Origin: Pseudobacteroides cellulosolvens ATCC 35603 = DSM 2933
GTDB taxonomy: Bacteria > Bacillota > Clostridia > Acetivibrionales > DSM-2933
Direction of reading: 5' to 3'
Assembly (NCBI RefSeq): GCF_001262605.1
Contig: NZ_LGTC01000001.1
Span: forward strand, 310,001 to 374,000
Length of the DNA: 64,000 nucleotides
Each line of letters begins with the position of its first letter. The stretch's first letter is position 1. The position numbers were made by a program, and so were the translations under genes. The notes beneath the pieces were generated by a model. That model was not told the origin of the DNA. It did no database searches and worked only from the letters and a program-made list of their open reading frames with translations. This document shows positions 35,471-44,281 of this stretch, in pieces.

Positions 35471-36769
35471 TTGGCTTTTATTGTTCAAAATGCTGTGCAA
35501 TTTGTGTATTTTATAGTACAGGGGTTTTTGGTATTAAATATTTTTATTAAGACTATTGATTTTAAAAAATTAATTGTTTTTTCATTGGTAAATACAGCTG
35601 CACAAACTTTATTTACAGCAATAGTAGGAAATAACAACCCTGTAAACGTTTTTCTTTACATAATAATCATGATATTAACTTTAAAATTTATATTGGGCTT
35701 AGGTGTTGTGCATTCTATAGCTGCAACATCCTTATTGGTTGTTATAAGTACATTGTTTGATTACTTGGGTTCTGCCATATTAAAAATATCATTCGGTAGT
35801 GAGTTTGATGTTACTACATGGGCTAACTCCTATCAAAAGATGATTTTGTTGAGAATAATAGGTACGGTGCTTTATTTAGCAATGGCTATTGCTGTATACT
35901 ATATGAGATTAAAGGTCAATATACCCGAAGATATTAATAAAAAAAGATCTTTTAGCATACTCGCCAACTCAATTATAAGTGCAATATTGATTGTACCGAA
36001 TATTTTATATTATTTGAACAATTCCAAAGATATTGATACCAATATGGTGTATTTTAATGTATTTGCGGTATTTGTTCTTCTAATACTATGCTTTTATAAC
36101 TCCATAAAGTCATCAGAGCTAGAGGTTAAAAGCAGAGAAGTTGAGTTCCAGAAAGATTATATAAAAACACTTGATGATATTATTGACGGTTTAAGGGGAT
36201 TTAAGCATGATTTCAACAATAATGTTCAGGCAATAGGCGGATACATTGCATTAAATGACATAAACGGGCTGAAAAAGTATTACCATCAGCTGCAAAGCGA
36301 TACCAGGAGGATAAACAATACTCTTCCCCTTAGCAAATATGTAAAAAATAATCCTGCATTATATGGATTGCTGCTTTCAAAACTATCATTCGCAGAGCTT
36401 AAGGATATCCAATTTGTAATAAATATCATGGATGAATACAATATAGAAAAAGTAAAAATTTACGATTTGTGCAAAATCTTAGGCATACTTTTGGATAATG
36501 CACTTGAAGCCGCATTTGAATCCCCTAATAAATACGTAGAGTTATCCATCAACAAAAATTCTCAGAACATTATTGTGATAGAAATAATAAATTCTTATGC
36601 AGGCAAATTGAATAAAGACAAAATATTTGAGAATGGCTATACTACAAAGTCTGGACATAGCGGGTTTGGCCTTTGGGAGGTCAACAAGATTATTTCGAGG
36701 AATCAGAATTGTTCGCTAGAAACGTCAGTAACGGATACATTGTTTTCTCAAAGACTTGAAATTTCATAG
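35471..36769 (+). CDS. AgrC-like quorum-sensing sensor histidine kinase
   Basis: The 432-residue protein has six to seven N-terminal membrane segments (about residues 1-200), a coiled linker (SSELEVKSREVEFQKDYIK), an H-box in LRGFKHDFNNNVQAI, and a GHKL ATPase of the AgrC type (N-box LGILLDNALEAAF, G-box HSGFGLWEVNKII). Kinases of this kind sense cyclic autoinducer peptides at the membrane. I start at TTG 35471 because GGAGGGGG lies just before it; an upstream TTG overlaps that sequence. It converges on the agrBD genes on the other strand, and no agrA-type regulator lies nearby. Confidence 0.85.
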   Translation: MAFIVQNAVQFVYFIVQGFLVLNIFIKTIDFKKLIVFSLVNTAAQTLFTAIVGNNNPVNVFLYIIIMILTLKFILGLGVVHSIAATSLLVVISTLFDYLGSAILKISFGSEFDVTTWANSYQKMILLRIIGTVLYLAMAIAVYYMRLKVNIPEDINKKRSFSILANSIISAILIVPNILYYLNNSKDIDTNMVYFNVFAVFVLLILCFYNSIKSSELEVKSREVEFQKDYIKTLDDIIDGLRGFKHDFNNNVQAIGGYIALNDINGLKKYYHQLQSDTRRINNTLPLSKYVKNNPALYGLLLSKLSFAELKDIQFVINIMDEYNIEKVKIYDLCKILGILLDNALEAAFESPNKYVELSINKNSQNIIVIEIINSYAGKLNKDKIFENGYTTKSGHSGFGLWEVNKIISRNQNCSLETSVTDTLFSQRLEIS

Positions 36770-37058
36770 CAGATTAGTGGTTTTTACTGGAAAATCAAAA
36801 CACTTTAAACTTAAATATCCAATTACAAATAATTACCGATTGACCAGCTAGATATGTTACGAAAAAATTTTACATTAGCAAATGCAGTTGAAACGTATTC
36901 ATTTGCATTATAGAAATGCATTTTTCGAATCATATGAATCAAGGAAAATGTTTTACAAAAATTAAAAATGTAAAATAATTATTGCAAAATATATAGATTA
37001 TTTGTCAATGTCTAAATTATGGGATGGATAAAAAGAATAAAGTGTTTTGTTTTAGCTT

Positions 37059-37187
37059 TTAATGGCTTTTTCTTAAAGCTTTGGGTGCTTTAGGCTGATA
37101 GAAAGCAAAAGGCCAGCATTTTGAAGCAACATTTGATGTTAAGCCTGTAATAATATTTGATACTACATCCTTCAATACCTTTTTCAT
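37059..37187 (-). CDS. agrD: AgrD autoinducer precursor peptide
   Basis: This 42-codon gene is too short for most gene-finding thresholds. The peptide has an amphipathic leader (MKKVLKDVVSNIITGLTSN), a small linker ending VASKC, and a core with CWPFAFYQPKAPKALRK. The single Cys followed by aromatic residues and the QPKxPxxLR tail is the clostridial AgrD pattern: the Cys forms a thiolactone ring and AgrB cuts the tail. The start has AAAGGATG nine bases upstream. It lies 60 bp after agrB in the same direction. The exact mature peptide (probably a five-residue ring starting at Cys24) is inferred, not seen. Confidence 0.88.
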   Translation of the reverse strand: MKKVLKDVVSNIITGLTSNVASKCWPFAFYQPKAPKALRKSH

Positions 37188-37247
37188 GATACCACATCCT
37201 TTCGTTAATTTATTTATTTATTTTGTACTGCTTTTTAACGTGTTATT

Positions 37248-37835
37248 TTAGCATCTTTTACATCCTAAAATTATGTAGCCTAAAGGTGTTAGAAATATAA
37301 TTGGAATAAATGATGAGATAATAATTATGTAGTATGCCTGCAAATCGATATTTTTCACAAATAAGCCTATACAAAAAGTTATTGTTTCTATGGTTATCCC
37401 TGCTGTTTTCTGACTCCTCTTCTGGCTATTGCTATATAAGGGCCCGTTAATTGTTTCGCCAGGTGCATATTTTAAGATGACAAATATACTAATTAAAAGC
37501 AAAAATATTGCAGGATAATAACTATTAAATTTTATATAGTTTGAAAGTATTATGGTGCCAAATATAGAGAAGGAATGCATAAGAGTACACTGAAGTCGTG
37601 TGTGTGAGTGTGAACCTCCTACAGTTGATCTTAGCAACCCGACTATGATAAAGGATATAAATGCATAGGTAAAGACACCAAGAAAAAATGCAATTATCAT
37701 TATTAATGCTGTAATAATTGTTTGAAATATTATTATATTTGCACCATAAGTAATTATTTCGGCTTTCTCGTCAGTTATTTCTTTATTATTCTCTCTTATT
37801 TTTTTTGTAATAGTATCACTAAGTTTATCAATCAT
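37248..37835 (-). CDS. agrB: AgrB peptide-processing membrane endopeptidase
   Basis: The 195-residue polytopic protein has the AgrB signature RSTVGGSHSHTRLQCTL, where the His and Cys correspond to the catalytic residues of AgrB, followed by several membrane helices. It cuts and cyclises the AgrD precursor to the autoinducer peptide in the membrane. AgrD lies directly downstream and a consensus-like promoter lies at 37855-37883 on the same strand. The pair faces the agrC-like kinase gene. The last few residues (LGCKRC) are unusual in ending with two cysteines. Confidence 0.92.
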   Translation of the reverse strand: MIDKLSDTITKKIRENNKEITDEKAEIITYGANIIIFQTIITALIMIIAFFLGVFTYAFISFIIVGLLRSTVGGSHSHTRLQCTLMHSFSIFGTIILSNYIKFNSYYPAIFLLLISIFVILKYAPGETINGPLYSNSQKRSQKTAGITIETITFCIGLFVKNIDLQAYYIIIISSFIPIIFLTPLGYIILGCKRC

Positions 37836-37854
37836 ATTACACCCCTATAATTAA

Positions 37855-37883
37855 ATTATATACTAATTATACAAAAAATGCAA
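37855..37883 (-). promoter_or_regulatory. Candidate sigma-A promoter of agrBD
   Basis: On the minus strand TTGCAT (37883-37878) and TATAAT (37860-37855) are spaced by 17 bp, about 20 bp upstream of the agrB start. AgrA-type direct repeats were not identified. Confidence 0.5.
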
Positions 37884-37960
37884 ATATAGTTTACATCTTC
37901 ATTACAAAATATGTATGCAATTCAAGAAAATATATTATAGTTTAATAAAAAACTAAACAA

Positions 37961-38017
37961 AAAAACTAAACAAAAAAACGCACTTATAAAGTACGTTTAT
38001 ATTTGTTTAGTTTTTTA
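37961..38017 (-). terminator. Terminator of rpsT
   Basis: An imperfect long hairpin (ACTAAACAAA...AAACG with CGTTT...TTTGTTTAGT) is followed on the minus strand by a T-rich run. The sequence AAACTAAACAAAA is also repeated in tandem just beyond it (37949-37974). Confidence 0.6.
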
Positions 38018-38027
38018 CTAATTTAAT

Positions 38028-38288
38028 TTAAGCCATCTTATTCAATGCTTTAGCCAATTTTGATTTCCTTCTCGCAGCGGTGTTCTTATGTAACAACTTT
38101 CTTGCTGCTGCTTTATCTATAGCCTTTATTGCTTCAGTATAAGAAACTTTAACATTAGCGTCCTTACTTTCAATTGCTTCCTTACATTTCTTAATTGAAG
38201 TTTTAAGCGTAGATTTCTTCATTGAATTTATTAATGTCTTTTTCTGAGTTACCTTCACTCTTTTTATTGCAGACTTAATATTCGGCAA
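38028..38288 (-). CDS. rpsT: Small-subunit ribosomal protein S20
   Basis: The product, 86 residues from TTG 38288, begins PNIKSAIKRVKVTQKK and ends KLLHKNTAARRKSKLAKALN, a typical S20. S20 is a primary 16S rRNA-binding protein of the 30S subunit. The TTG start is preceded by AGGAGGTGA, a perfect ribosome binding site that fixes the start; a longer reading adds 15 residues upstream with no support. It sits in reverse orientation beside gpr, as in other Clostridia, and is separated from holA by the agr genes. TTG as start is used elsewhere for S20. Confidence 0.95.
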   Translation of the reverse strand: MPNIKSAIKRVKVTQKKTLINSMKKSTLKTSIKKCKEAIESKDANVKVSYTEAIKAIDKAAARKLLHKNTAARRKSKLAKALNKMA

Positions 38289-38457
38289 ACCTTTCACCTC
38301 CTGCGAGTTAATAATCATGAAGTATTGTACCATGAAAAAAATATAATTGCAAGGGTATTTAAAAAACTTTTAAATAATTATCTTAGGGAATAAGTATTGA
38401 AACCACTATGCAAGGAAAAAATATTTTGTAATGATAGATAAAGGAAGGGGTTTGATT

Positions 38458-39456
38458 ATGAATAGAAGTATTAGGACAGATTTGGCTTTAGAAGCAAATG
38501 AATTATTTATCAAGCAGTCAGCCGTAAATGCTGATCAATCGTCGGGACATCCGCCGGGAGTAGAAGTTGAAAACGATGGAACTGAGGATATCAAAATAAC
38601 CAGGGTAAGAGTTACAACTCTTATGGGTGAAGATTCAATAGGAAAGCCAATGGGAAATTATATCACACTTGAGATACCAAGGCTTAGAGAGAATGATCAG
38701 GACCTTGTTGAAGACTCTAGCCGGGAGTTTGCAAAGGAACTTCAAAAGCTTGTGAATTTGGGGAAAAATTCAACTGTCCTTGTAGTAGGTTTGGGAAATT
38801 GGAATGTAACACCAGATGCATTAGGACCAAAGGTGGTATCAAGCCTTATGGTTACAAGACACTTATTGGAGTATGTACCTGAACAGGTTGATGACGGTGT
38901 CAGGCCTGTATGTGCTGTAGCTCCTGGGGTGCTGGGTATTACAGGGATAGAAACGGGTGAGATAATAAAGGGAATTGTCGATAAAATAAAGCCAGAGCTT
39001 ATAATAGCAATTGATGCTCTTGCATCCAGAAAAACAGAGCGTATGAGCACAACAATTCAGATTGCTGATACGGGAATATCGCCCGGTTCAGGTGTTGGGA
39101 ATAAAAGAATGGAACTTTCCAAGACTACTATGGGCGTTCCTGTTATAGCTGTCGGAGTCCCTACAGTTGTTGAAGCTGCAACTATAGCTAATGATGCTAT
39201 AGATCTTGCTATGGACAGCCTAATAAAACATGCAACTAAGGGTACTGAGTTTTATAATATGCTAAATGAGATTGATAGAAATGAAAAACATATGCTGATT
39301 AGGGAAGTATTGGAGCCATATGTAGGCAATCTTATTGTGACACCAAAGGAGATTGACGACATCATTGAAAGAATATCAAAGGTTATAGCTAACGGTATCA
39401 ATATAGCACTCCACGAAGGTATTACATTGAATGATGTAAACAGATATGTTCATTAA
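38458..39456 (+). CDS. gpr: Spore protease GPR
   Basis: The 332-residue protein is the germination protease that degrades small acid-soluble proteins. It begins SIRTDLALEANELF and contains VEVENDGTEDIKITRVRV, LVVGLGNWNVTPDALGP and AIDALASRKTERMSTTIQI, the conserved blocks of GPR. It is made in the forespore as a zymogen. The ATG 38458 follows GGAAGGGG; an upstream ATG at 38431 is not supported. No clear sigma-G promoter could be matched upstream. The 341-bp gap after it contains a 17-19-bp imperfect inverted repeat but no gene. Confidence 0.95.
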   Translation: MNRSIRTDLALEANELFIKQSAVNADQSSGHPPGVEVENDGTEDIKITRVRVTTLMGEDSIGKPMGNYITLEIPRLRENDQDLVEDSSREFAKELQKLVNLGKNSTVLVVGLGNWNVTPDALGPKVVSSLMVTRHLLEYVPEQVDDGVRPVCAVAPGVLGITGIETGEIIKGIVDKIKPELIIAIDALASRKTERMSTTIQIADTGISPGSGVGNKRMELSKTTMGVPVIAVGVPTVVEAATIANDAIDLAMDSLIKHATKGTEFYNMLNEIDRNEKHMLIREVLEPYVGNLIVTPKEIDDIIERISKVIANGINIALHEGITLNDVNRYVH

Positions 39457-39480
39457 GGAAATTACGTATTAATTCCTCCT

Positions 39481-39581
39481 AAAGGGGTTACTGCAAATCG
39501 ATATAAAATCATATTAAATTGTACAGCTTTAAAAGGCTAAGGACAATATGAAGTGGTAAATGCATTTTGCAACACCCCTTT
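39481..39581 (+). repeat. Large imperfect inverted repeat after gpr
   Basis: AAAGGGGTTACTGCAAAT (39481-39498) and ATTTTGCAACACCCCTTT (39564-39581) are imperfect reverse complements with about 65 bp between. The rest of the 39457-39796 gap is AT-rich and shows nothing more. It may be a gpr terminator or a small mobile remnant. Confidence 0.4.
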
Positions 39582-39796
39582 GAGGATTTAAATGCCTTTA
39601 AGGCTAAATATCAATTTATTTTACATAAAATTTGAACCGTTATAAAATTTAGGAATGTAAGGCACTTAATTCAGCTAGATATTATAACTAAAATAGCCGA
39701 TAATTATATATAAAACCTAGTCATAATTTCTCTGAAAATAAATATCAACAAAAATAAATTAACAAAAATAAATACTAATCCATAAAGGTGGAGCTT

Positions 39797-40612
39797 ATGA
39801 GAAAGAAAATTAAGATGGATTCCTTATTTGTAAGATCACTGGTAATATTACTATCGGTATTGTTTGTAATTTTAAATACTGCCTTTTTTTTCAACAAGTA
39901 TATTATGAATGCGGGATCTCCAACATTTAATGATAAAAACGACAAAATACAATCTGGGACTGTTACTGAAAAAATTACTAATGTTATGCCAACACCCACA
40001 CCTGTTAAAAAGGAGGTGCTTTTATTGATAGATCCTGGGCATGGAGGGGAGGATCTGGGAACATACTTTGATAATATTTATGAGAAAGTATTAAATTTAG
40101 ATATATCTTTAAAATTAGGAAAGCTATTGGAGAATGATGGTTTTAAAGTTCTTTTTACTAGAAAAGAGGATGTGTTTGTTGGACTTAAAGAAAGGTCTGA
40201 TTTGGCAAATGAAAAAGATGCTACGCTGTTTTTGAGTATTCACAATAATAATATGCCGGATAGCCCTAATTATAAAGGAACTGAAACCCTGTACTGTCCG
40301 GGAAGTAGTGGAAATGGAAAAATAAATGGAGAAAGATTTGCACAAATTGTCCAGGAGGAGCTTGTTAAAAGGCTTGGTACAATAGATAACGGTATTATAG
40401 CAAGGCCTAACCTATCGGTTTTGCGGAGAACCCAAATGGCAGCAGTAATTGCTGAGATTGGATATATATCAAATTATAGCGATAGAATTAAGCTGAATAC
40501 GGAATACTTCAGGCAGGAAGCGGCAGTGGCATTGCATAAAGCGGTGAAAAGAACACTGGATGAGATGAACGTAAAAAAACAACCGGATAACAGATGGATT
40601 ATCAGTGGTTAG
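39797..40612 (+). CDS. N-acetylmuramoyl-L-alanine amidase (Amidase_3, CwlD-like)
   Basis: The 271-residue protein has one N-terminal membrane helix, a short linker with PTPTP, and an Amidase_3 domain. The zinc ligands are visible as His in LLIDPGHGGEDLG, Glu in IYEKVLNLDIS, His in FLSIHNNNMP, and the catalytic Glu in VIAEIGYISN. This type cuts the bond between MurNAc and L-Ala; CwlD acts in spore cortex maturation. Its place next to gpr fits a sporulation role, but a vegetative amidase is possible. GGTGGA precedes the ATG at 39797. Confidence 0.9.
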   Translation: MRKKIKMDSLFVRSLVILLSVLFVILNTAFFFNKYIMNAGSPTFNDKNDKIQSGTVTEKITNVMPTPTPVKKEVLLLIDPGHGGEDLGTYFDNIYEKVLNLDISLKLGKLLENDGFKVLFTRKEDVFVGLKERSDLANEKDATLFLSIHNNNMPDSPNYKGTETLYCPGSSGNGKINGERFAQIVQEELVKRLGTIDNGIIARPNLSVLRRTQMAAVIAEIGYISNYSDRIKLNTEYFRQEAAVALHKAVKRTLDEMNVKKQPDNRWIISG

Positions 40613-40711
40613 TTAAAGGGATTATCTTGTGAATGTAGAATATTATTAATATTCTGAATTTAAATCATTTCTTATTCATTTCAAAATCCTTAAATATATA
40701 GGAGGATTTTT

Positions 40712-41893
40712 ATGGCTAATTACAAATTTGATGCTTCAAAGATGGATGAAATAATTAAAAAAGTTGTTGATGCTATTAACGGAAGTAAAAAAGAGATTTG
40801 TGAGATAGCCGAAGGTGCTCGGAAAGAGCATAAAAACCTTGTTGCTGAGCTCGAATTATTAAAAACTGAGGCTGCCGAGCTAATAAAAGAGGTAGATGAA
40901 ATTGAAAAGGAACTCCAAAACAGTAGAAAAAAGTTAATGGTGGTAAATAAGAATTTTGAAAAATTCTCACAAGAAGAACTAAAGCAGGCTTATGAAAAAG
41001 CCGATAATCTACGTATAGAGCTTGTAATAAAAAGGGAAAAAGAAAAGTATTTCATAAAAAGAAGGAATGATTTGGAGGTAAGGATCAAAGAAGTCCTAAA
41101 AACAGTTCAAAGGGCTGACAATTTGATGGCTCATGTTGGTGTTGCAATGGAATATCTGTGTGGTGATCTTATTAATCTGGGAAATCAAATAGAAGACATG
41201 CAGCAGAGGCAAGTCTGGGGTTTCAGGATTATCAAGGCACAGGAGGATGAACGACAGAGAGTTGCAAGAGAGATTCATGATGGTCCTGCCCAGTCCATGT
41301 CAAACGTTGTATTAAAAGCAGAAATATGCGAAAAACTCATTGATGTAGATATTGAGAAAGCCAGGTTTGAGCTGCAGAATCTAAAAAGGATTGTAAGAGA
41401 GAGTTTGGTTGATGTGAGAAAAATTATATATAATTTAAGGCCTATGTCTCTTGATGACTTAGGCCTTGTACCTACTCTTCAAAGGTATATATCAACTTTT
41501 CAGGAAGAAAATAAAATAGATGTCCTGTTTAAGTCCAGGGGAAGCATAAGTGATATTAGGTCTGTAATTTCTCTGACTGTTTTCAGAATTGTTCAGGAAG
41601 CATTGAATAATATCAGAAAACATGCTAAAGCCAATAGCGTTAGCGTTAATATTGAATTTATTGAAGATAAGCTGAGACTCTCTATTAATGATGACGGTGT
41701 TGGGTTTGATGTGGAAAGTCTTAAAGTTAAGCATGAGGATATTGAAAGCGGCTTTGGACTTTTCAGTATGAAGGAAAGGGTTGAGCTTTTGGATGGTGAG
41801 TTTAATATAAGTTCTCGAACTGGTTCTGGTACTAGATTAAGCATTATGATACCTTTAAAGCAAAATGAGGGGGATGCAGATGAAAATAATTAA
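40712..41893 (+). CDS. degS: DegS-type sensor histidine kinase
   Basis: The 393-residue cytoplasmic protein has a long coiled-coil N-terminal sensor region (residues about 1-180), the HisKA_3 block QEDERQRVAREIHDGPAQSM with the phospho-accepting His, and an HATPase_c domain (EALNNIRKHAKANSV, NDDGVGFD, GFGLFSMKERVELL). No membrane segment is present, as in DegS of Bacillus, which controls degradative enzymes, motility and biofilm. GGAGG precedes the ATG. The next gene, degU, overlaps it by 14 bp. Confidence 0.93.
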   Translation: MANYKFDASKMDEIIKKVVDAINGSKKEICEIAEGARKEHKNLVAELELLKTEAAELIKEVDEIEKELQNSRKKLMVVNKNFEKFSQEELKQAYEKADNLRIELVIKREKEKYFIKRRNDLEVRIKEVLKTVQRADNLMAHVGVAMEYLCGDLINLGNQIEDMQQRQVWGFRIIKAQEDERQRVAREIHDGPAQSMSNVVLKAEICEKLIDVDIEKARFELQNLKRIVRESLVDVRKIIYNLRPMSLDDLGLVPTLQRYISTFQEENKIDVLFKSRGSISDIRSVISLTVFRIVQEALNNIRKHAKANSVSVNIEFIEDKLRLSINDDGVGFDVESLKVKHEDIESGFGLFSMKERVELLDGEFNISSRTGSGTRLSIMIPLKQNEGDADENN

Positions 41894-42530
41894 GGTCCTA
41901 ATTGCAGATGATCATCATATGGTAAGGCAGGGAATTAAGCAGATACTGGAACTTGAAAATGATATTGAGGTTGTATCGCAGGCTTCAAACGGTGAAGAAG
42001 CTGTAAAGCTTGCCAGGGAATATAAGCCTGATGTAATCCTGATGGATATTAATATGCCTGGTATGAATGGATTACAGGCTATTGAGGAATTGAAAAAGGA
42101 TGAGGATGATCACAGGATTGTTGTGCTTACGATACATCAGGACAGAGAGTATTTGTTTAAAACCATACAGCTTGGAGCGGAAGGATATGTTTTGAAGGAC
42201 GCTGAATCATCTGTATTGGTAGAGGCAATTCGCACAGTATCAAATGGAAATACATACGTACAGCCTAATATGACAAGTGAATTAGTTAAGGAGTTCAGCA
42301 GGATGTCAACCCATGCAAAGGGAAAAGAGGAAGAAAATATTTTGACATCAAGAGAAATTGAAGTTATTGAATTGATTGCGGAAGGGCTCATTAATAAGGA
42401 AATAGCCAAAAAGCTTTATATCAGCGAAAAAACAGTTAAGAATCATGTTTCGAATATATTCAAAAAACTGAATGTATCGGATAGGACACAGGCGGCAATC
42501 TATGCTTTCAAGCATAATATTAAGTCTTAA
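41880..42530 (+). CDS. degU: DegU-type NarL/FixJ response regulator
   Basis: The 216-residue protein has a receiver (VLIADDHHMVRQGI, Asp in VILMDINMPGMNG, Lys in YVLKDAESS) and a C-terminal LuxR-type helix-turn-helix (LTSREIEVIELIAEGLINKEIAKKLYI split over residues 150-200). It is the partner of DegS. I use ATG 41880, six bases after GAGGGGG; ATG 41874 directly adjoins it. The reading overlaps the degS end by 14 bp. The second Tad locus starts about 190 bp downstream behind a terminator, so DegU is a reasonable candidate for its control. Confidence 0.93.
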   Translation: MKIIKVLIADDHHMVRQGIKQILELENDIEVVSQASNGEEAVKLAREYKPDVILMDINMPGMNGLQAIEELKKDEDDHRIVVLTIHQDREYLFKTIQLGAEGYVLKDAESSVLVEAIRTVSNGNTYVQPNMTSELVKEFSRMSTHAKGKEEENILTSREIEVIELIAEGLINKEIAKKLYISEKTVKNHVSNIFKKLNVSDRTQAAIYAFKHNIKS

Positions 42531-42561
42531 AAGATTTTGTTATATAGTCATAAAGTACTAG

Positions 42562-42588
42562 AGAATAGGAATATCCTATTCTTTTTTT
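42562..42588 (+). terminator. Intrinsic terminator after degU
   Basis: AGAATAGGA and TCCTATTCT pair across a 3-nt loop and run into seven T residues, separating degSU from the Flp gene. Confidence 0.9.
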
Positions 42589-42722
42589 GTAGGCATAATT
42601 GCTGTGAAATTAAGTCCTAATGGCGTATGGAAGGTGCAGCATGTTAGCTTTATAATTAAATTAAAGGTGAACGAAACAAGGAAAAATAAATTGGTTATAA
42701 AATTTGAAAGGTGGAATTTTCT

Positions 42723-42899
42723 ATGATTAAAATGTATATCGATTATTTAAAGGCTTACACACATAGCAAAAAAGGACAGGGCATGGTAGAGTATGGACTT
42801 ATTATATCACTTATAGCGGTAGCAGTAATTGCAGCACTTGTAGTACTTGGACCAAAGATTGCAAATATGTTTAACAATGTATCAAATAATATGAACTGA
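42723..42899 (+). CDS. Flp-type pilin of Tad locus 2
   Basis: The 58-residue protein is a canonical Flp/Fap pilin: a basic leader, then KKG|QGMVEYGLIISLIAVAVI, with Glu at +5 and Tyr at +6 after the cleavage Gly, and a short polar tail. The mature pilin would be about 37 residues. AAGGTGGA lies seven bases before the ATG at 42723. Peptidase is not encoded in this locus, so one of the A24 enzymes of locus 1 probably cuts it. A perfect 18-bp hairpin follows at once at 42924. Confidence 0.93.
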   Translation: MIKMYIDYLKAYTHSKKGQGMVEYGLIISLIAVAVIAALVVLGPKIANMFNNVSNNMN

Positions 42900-42923
42900 T
42901 CATATATACTTGCTTAAAGTAAA

Positions 42924-42960
42924 ATAAATTATGGTGTCTAAATTAGACACCATAATTTAT
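42924..42960 (+). terminator. Perfect 18-bp hairpin after the Flp pilin
   Basis: ATAAATTATGGTGTCTAA (42924-42941) and TTAGACACCATAATTTAT (42943-42960) are exact reverse complements with one base between. No T run follows, so it resembles the 14385 structure after the other pilin and probably stabilises or limits the transcript. Confidence 0.65.
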
Positions 42961-43043
42961 TGCAACATACACTATATGAAAAGCGTAAATGATCTTTATA
43001 TGTCAGAACAAATAAGACAATAAGTTTTCTAAGGGATGGTTTT

Positions 43044-43439
43044 ATGGGTGTAAAAATTACTTCATTCAAAAGAGGGCAGGCAGTTGTTGAGACAGCATTG
43101 GTACTTCCTATAGTTGTTTTGATTCTTATGGGGATTATAGACTTTGGTATTATGTTCAATAATTATATAGTGTTAAGTAACGCTTCAAGGGAATGTGCAA
43201 GAAAAGCTGCTGTAGGCGGAACGGATACGGATATTGTAACATTAGCTAATGATTTAACAAATACAATGGATTCTGGTAAACGATCTATAACCATATATCC
43301 ATCTGAAAGCTATAGAAAAAAAGGCGAGCAGGTCACTATAACTGTTGAATACGACAATGTGCTGATTACTCCTGTAATTAGTGCCATTTTAAATAAATCA
43401 GTTCATCTTAAGGCTAAAACAGTGATGAGGGTTGAGTAA
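43044..43439 (+). CDS. TadE-type pseudopilin of Tad locus 2
   Basis: The 131-residue protein has a basic leader and KRG|QAVVETALVLPIVVLILMG, with Glu at +5, and IIDFGIMFNNYIVLSNASRE, the TadE core. The ectodomain is short. TadE pseudopilins are needed for Flp fibre assembly and surface attachment. AAGGGATG precedes the start; the first in-frame ATG at 43044 is used. The cpaB start at 43456 lies 16 bp after its stop, showing close operon structure. Confidence 0.9.
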   Translation: MGVKITSFKRGQAVVETALVLPIVVLILMGIIDFGIMFNNYIVLSNASRECARKAAVGGTDTDIVTLANDLTNTMDSGKRSITIYPSESYRKKGEQVTITVEYDNVLITPVISAILNKSVHLKAKTVMRVE

Positions 43440-43455
43440 TCAAGGAGGGGACATT

Positions 43456-44262
43456 ATGGAAACCGTAAACAGGAAAATTATATTAGTTGCATTATTTATG
43501 GCTTTCATTACTACATTTTTAATTTATTTTTACATAAAAGATGCATCTACAAAAACCCAGATTGTTAAAGAAGACAAGGTCAGGGTTTTTGTTGCTTCTA
43601 AGGATCTGGCAGTAAAGCAGAAGATAACCGAAGGCGACCTGAGGGCTGAAGATATTCCTGCTAAATTGACAAATAAAAAAGCAATAAAGGATAAGAAGGA
43701 TATAATCGGGAAAATGACCAGGGATGCAATTCTTGAAGGAGAGCAGATACTTAGTGACAGACTGGTAAGTGATGACAAGACTGACCTTGTTTACAATGTA
43801 CCGGAGGGAAAAAGGGCTTTGAGCATCAATATTAATGAACAGATTGCTGTATCTAACCTTATTAGGCCGGGTGATTATGTAGATATTATAGCAAACTTTG
43901 AGAAAGAAGAGATGGAAGACAAGAATGATATAATAATTTACCCGAGAATGACAAAGACTGCATTAGAGAATATACTGGTTCTTGCTCTAGGACAGGAACA
44001 GATTATTGAAAAGGACGATAAAACTTCTCAAAGTGCCAAAACCGTAACATTTGCTTTGACACCTGAAGAAGCTGAGCGGTTGGTATATGTTAGTGAATTT
44101 GCAACCATACGCCTTGCTTTAAGGTCAGTTGGAGATAACAACACTAAAAAAACTCAGGGAGTGACAAGGATTGATGTGACAAGCGAAAGAAACTCCAAAG
44201 TTGTACCATATAGCCGCAGGGAGACTGGTAATCAGATTCAGGATACTGCGAAGGCTAAATAA
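43456..44262 (+). CDS. cpaB: CpaB/RcpC-type pilus assembly protein
   Basis: The 268-residue protein has one N-terminal membrane helix followed by a SAF domain (VRVFVASKDLAVKQKITEGD, EDIPAKLTNKKAI) and the RcpC-type C-terminal region (ALSININEQIAVSNLIRPGDYVDI split across the middle). CpaB is thought to act with the pilus secretion apparatus at the outer side of the membrane. Locus 1 has no such gene. The ATG 43456 follows AAGGAGGGG; a longer reading from 43432 would overlap the tadE stop. Confidence 0.88.
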   Translation: METVNRKIILVALFMAFITTFLIYFYIKDASTKTQIVKEDKVRVFVASKDLAVKQKITEGDLRAEDIPAKLTNKKAIKDKKDIIGKMTRDAILEGEQILSDRLVSDDKTDLVYNVPEGKRALSININEQIAVSNLIRPGDYVDIIANFEKEEMEDKNDIIIYPRMTKTALENILVLALGQEQIIEKDDKTSQSAKTVTFALTPEEAERLVYVSEFATIRLALRSVGDNNTKKTQGVTRIDVTSERNSKVVPYSRRETGNQIQDTAKAK

Positions 44263-44281
44263 GTGGAAAGGAGGCAGGTGC

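Noticed and set aside
36878..36975. Regulatory or R2-type elements in the agrC-agrD gap
   Set aside because: GCAAATG/CATTTGC and TTTTACA/TGTAAAA pairings exist but are short and AT-rich; nothing separates them from chance.
38341..38457. Sigma-G promoter before gpr
   Set aside because: No pair of boxes with acceptable spacing matched, although GGAATA at 38387 is a weak -35.
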